Shown in pieces: positions 6,248 through 8,115 of a stretch of DNA of 8,115 nt. Positions within the stretch are counted from its first letter, which is position 1, and each line of letters opens with the position of its first letter. Under the pieces are notes generated by a model. The model worked only from the letters and a program-made list of their open reading frames with translations, ran no database searches and was not told where the DNA came from. A program made the position numbers and the translations under genes. Source of the DNA: an uncultured Gammaproteobacteria bacterium (GTDB lineage: Bacteria; Pseudomonadota; Gammaproteobacteria; Nitrosococcales; Methylophagaceae). The DNA lies in assembly GCA_913058195.1 (NCBI GenBank), contig CAJXPP010000088.1:1-8115 (forward strand). Reading direction: 5' to 3'.

Positions 6248-7051
6248 TTAAGCAGTTACAGTCGATTTAGCTTTACGACGTAATCCCATAAAGCCTAGTA
6301 ATGCAGGGGCGAATAAAAACGCTGCTGCAGGCACTGGTACTGCCGATACATTTGTTAGCTCAATTGTAGCAATACTCGAATTAGCAAAATTAAAACGTTC
6401 AGTATCAACACCCTCGGCATTAAGGAAAGAGGCAAAAGCTAAACTGTTTGCTTCCGAAACTACACCATTTTGATCTACACCTTGATTAGCGCCGCTTTGA
6501 CCACCTGCAATACCAAACAGACCATTTCCTGCTGAAGAAGCAAAATCATTTACTTCTGTGCCAGCATCAAAAAATGTTGATATATCAAAACTTAAGCTCG
6601 AAATTGAGCCGTCAAGTAGGCTGGAAATATTAAATGCAAATGGGTTGTCATTACCGATAAAGAAATCTGAACTCGGAAGGACCATTGATGCAAATGAAAA
6701 ATAGTTATTACTTCCATTATCACTAACAGTAAATTCACCTGTCGTTGTTGAACCTGGAGCAATAAGGCCGCCAATCGTACCGTCAACACCTGAACCACTA
6801 AAGCTACTACTTAATACTGCTGTATTACCATCTTCAGCTAATGCTTCAAGGCCAGCGCTTGCTGCATCTCCAGCAGTGAAGGTGTCAAATGATCCATCAT
6901 GAAATGCAACCCATGCAGGCGTTAGATAAGTACCTGTTTGACCTGCGTTATTAGTAATTTTAACTTGAATTTGTGCAGCACTTACTACTGAGCTAGCGAG
7001 TACTAAACTAGCGGCTACTGCTAACAGACTATGCTTTTTTACGTTTTTCAT
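6248..7051 (-). CDS. Exported Spondin_N-domain protein with PEP-CTERM-type sorting tail
   Basis: This 267-residue secreted protein has three parts. A signal peptide occupies about residues 1-25 (MKNVKKHSLLAVAASL, cleavage near VSA-AQ). A bacterial Spondin_N-like domain spans about 27-235, with TPAWVAFHDGSFDTF, EDGN, FASMVLPSSDFFIGNDNP and FFDAGTEVND as family-like segments. The C-terminal tail has VPVPAAA at 238-244, a hydrophobic helix to 257 and a basic RRKAK cluster. This tail plan is that of PEP-CTERM/VPxPA-CTERM substrates, which an exosortase removes during export to the surface or matrix. The body is Gly/Ser/Asn/Asp-rich and nearly lacks cysteine. The start at 7051 is chosen because AAAGGA (7059-7064) lies 7 nt upstream; an in-frame ATG at 7114 would spoil the signal peptide. 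Spondin_N in animals mediates matrix and ligand binding, but the bacterial role is unknown. The gene follows the sigma/anti-sigma pair by 98 nt. Confidence 0.85.
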   Translation of the reverse strand: MKNVKKHSLLAVAASLVLASSVVSAAQIQVKITNNAGQTGTYLTPAWVAFHDGSFDTFTAGDAASAGLEALAEDGNTAVLSSSFSGSGVDGTIGGLIAPGSTTTGEFTVSDNGSNNYFSFASMVLPSSDFFIGNDNPFAFNISSLLDGSISSLSFDISTFFDAGTEVNDFASSAGNGLFGIAGGQSGANQGVDQNGVVSEANSLAFASFLNAEGVDTERFNFANSSIATIELTNVSAVPVPAAAFLFAPALLGFMGLRRKAKSTVTA

Positions 7052-7058
7052 CAGAAAA

Positions 7059-7138
7059 TCCTTTGGTATGTATAAACAAAAAAAACGTGGCTTTTTACCA
7101 TCGTTATATACCAATACGTACCTCAGATGAAAAACGAT
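7059..7138 (-). promoter_or_regulatory. Leader between anti-sigma and Spondin_N genes, attenuator-like, with possible promoter
   Basis: On the - strand a stem of CG(A)TGG with CCACG (7086-7103, loop TAAAAAG, one bulged A) is followed by eight T (7078-7085), a weak terminator-like element. Its 5' arm overlaps a second inverted repeat, ATCGTT/AACGAT (7133-7138 with 7100-7105), so the two cannot form together. A third pair, TTGGTAT/ATACCAA (7108-7114 with 7063-7069), abuts the AAAGGA ribosome binding site. A possible sigma70-like promoter, TTTTCA (7128-7133), 17 nt, TATATA (7105-7110), overlaps these arms, so a transcript from it would lack the upstream halves. The arms are short and none has been tested. 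Confidence 0.3.
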
Positions 7139-7149
7139 ACTTTAAATTG

Positions 7150-7797
7150 TTATTTTTTATTTATTAACGTTACTAAGCCAACAACAGCACCAAGCACTCC
7201 AACTAAAATACCAGGTAAAACATGAGCAATTAAAGTGTGCTGAGGTTCGTACATACAAGCAAACTGCATTATTAGTGTAGATGTACAACCTGATGCTAAA
7301 CCCACTAATAAGCCAGTACTTACAGGATAAACTGGCCATTGCTTATTTACCCAATAAAGCCCAATGAACAGTATTGGCAAAGCAAAAATAAATACCTGCA
7401 AACTACAATGTGCACGCATGCCATCTATTGAGGGCTTTAAAGCAGGGCTTACTAAGTCAACCATATAAAAGCCCAACCAAATAAGCACACTTAATAATGG
7501 CCATTTAAGACGGTCAATCAATGTTTTAGGTGCTGGTATAGCAAGTTTAAAACCTGAATAAAGTAATATTGCAATGCTCAAAAATCCAGCAGCACTTTCT
7601 GCTAAAAACTGCATGGATGATATCAATTGATTAGCGGAACCAGAGCGAAAAGGCCCTGTAACAGCATAGACTGAAAGAATAAATAAATAAAAGCCCATCA
7701 AATAGATCAATGACATCAAAGCAACATTCGTTGATTTGACTGGTTTTAAATCAAGCGTCAGCTCATCAATGAGGTGCTGTCTATTTTTTATATTCAC
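7150..7797 (-). CDS. nrsF: NrsF-like (DUF1109) membrane anti-sigma factor
   Basis: This 215-residue protein has six likely transmembrane helices (about 27-48, 60-82, 98-115, 132-150, 157-178, 190-212). Its short cytoplasmic N-terminus, MNIKNRQHLIDELTLDLKPV, is typical of DUF1109/NrsF proteins. NrsF holds an ECF sigma factor at the membrane until a stress signal arrives. Cysteines at 131, 171 and 181 face the helix ends; in Caulobacter NrsF I recall that Cys131 and Cys181 are required for sensing, and both are present here. The start is the GTG at 7797, which overlaps the last base of the sigma stop (TAGTG) and has AGGAG 8 nt upstream; an ATG seven codons earlier would overlap the sigma gene more and has no such site. 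The overlap indicates translational coupling and a matched sigma/anti-sigma pair. Confidence 0.85.
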   Translation of the reverse strand: MNIKNRQHLIDELTLDLKPVKSTNVALMSLIYLMGFYLFILSVYAVTGPFRSGSANQLISSMQFLAESAAGFLSIAILLYSGFKLAIPAPKTLIDRLKWPLLSVLIWLGFYMVDLVSPALKPSIDGMRAHCSLQVFIFALPILFIGLYWVNKQWPVYPVSTGLLVGLASGCTSTLIMQFACMYEPQHTLIAHVLPGILVGVLGAVVGLVTLINKK

Positions 7798-8065
7798 TAC
7801 ACTAACTCCTCTTGCCATTGTTTCTTTATATTATGCAGTCCTCTGCGTAACCTAGCCTTCACTGTTCCCTCAGTAACGCCTAATAAGGCAGATGCTTCAA
7901 TCGTTGTCATTCCGAGGTATTTTGTCAAAGCAACCGCTTGTCGTTGCTCATTTGATAATTGGTCCATCAAACGCTGTCCATCAATGATGCGGTCTAAATC
8001 TACATCACTTATCTTGGAGTGGTCAAAACTTGCAAACTCGGAGGTGACTCGGTTAACAGTTTCAC
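7797..8065 (-). CDS. ECF-type RNA polymerase sigma factor, C-terminal part (truncated by contig end)
   Basis: The last 88 residues of a sigma factor read on the - strand from the contig edge to TAG at 7797-7799. The segment LSNEQRQAVALTKYLGMTTI, then EASALLGVTEGTVKARLRRG and LHNIKK, is a typical sigma70 region 4 helix-turn-helix, which binds the -35 element. The preceding 35 residues form the linker from region 2, which is missing. Its immediate coupling to an NrsF-like gene suggests a SigF-type ECF factor answering oxidative or metal stress, an inference from gene order. The gene is cut by the end of genomic sequence at about 8065, not by a biological break. Its own promoter is outside the window. 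Confidence 0.88.
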
Positions 8066-8115
8066 CTGTCTCTTATACACATCTGACGCTGCCGACGATC
8101 TACTCTGTGTAGATC
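8066..8115. other. Illumina Nextera adapter sequence (artefact)
   Basis: Bases 8066-8084 are CTGTCTCTTATACACATCT, the 19-bp Tn5 mosaic end used in Nextera libraries. Bases 8085-8098 (GACGCTGCCGACGA) complete the reverse complement of the Read 1 transposase adapter. Bases 8099-8106 (TCTACTCT) are the reverse complement of AGAGTAGA, which I recall as the S504/N504 i5 index, and 8107-8115 (GTGTAGATC) begin the P5 sequence. This is untrimmed library adapter at the contig end and not a transposon of the organism. Confidence 0.98.

Noticed and set aside
6592..6798. A 68-codon - strand ORF inside the Spondin_N gene
   Set aside because: It is a shadow frame within a gene that has a signal peptide, conserved domain segments and a terminator.
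8066..8084. Tn5 mosaic end suggesting a transposon insertion
   Set aside because: It is followed by Nextera adapter, index and P5 bases, so it comes from library preparation and not from a resident transposon.
7774..8112. A + strand ORF of 112 codons at the right end
   Set aside because: It is antisense to the sigma factor region 4 and its last part is translated adapter sequence.
1..8115. CRISPR array, prophage or insertion sequence
   Set aside because: I found no regularly spaced direct repeats, no transposase or integrase frames and no phage structural genes; the gene content is that of a conventional chromosome.

Overview
The window looks like an ordinary chromosomal stretch from an AT-rich marine gammaproteobacterium, most likely of the Alteromonadales (Colwellia/Thalassotalea-like). 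This placement is inferred from the low GC, the MetG tail, the SirB2-like and VC0807-like membrane proteins, a bacterial alternative oxidase and an exported protein with a PEP-CTERM-type tail. No search was run. It is also the end of an assembled contig: the last 50 bases are Illumina Nextera adapter, not genome.

Layout, left to right. (1) Positions 1-99 are the 3' end of metG on the + strand, closed by a very strong intrinsic terminator. (2) A SirB2-family membrane protein lies on the - strand. (3) A gene-poor gap of about 475 bp holds two hairpins and one doubtful 23-codon ORF. (4) On the + strand come a six-helix VC0807-type membrane protein and then an exported PrxQ/BCP-like peroxiredoxin. 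(5) A convergent intergenic stretch has several nested inverted repeats. (6) A 783-aa CHASE-GGDEF-EAL cyclic-di-GMP protein lies on the - strand. (7) Divergent from it is an alternative oxidase (AOX) on the + strand; a sigma70-like promoter can be read for each gene, and an 18-bp palindrome sits in the AOX leader. (8) Converging on AOX is a three-gene - strand unit: an ECF-type sigma factor (only region 4 remains), an NrsF/DUF1109-type membrane anti-sigma factor whose GTG start overlaps the sigma stop by one base, and an exported Spondin_N protein ending in a PEP-CTERM-type sorting tail and an intrinsic terminator.

How the genes may work together. A redox theme can be inferred: an exported peroxiredoxin, a cyanide/NO-tolerant quinol oxidase, and an anti-sigma factor with cysteines at 131, 171 and 181, two of which I recall as the redox/metal-sensing positions of Caulobacter NrsF. 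The most system-like part is the sigma/NrsF/Spondin_N cassette. It pairs an envelope-stress switch with one probable surface target, and its leader has competing secondary structures that could tune expression of the target. There are no rRNA or tRNA genes, CRISPR arrays, insertion sequences or phage genes that I can support.
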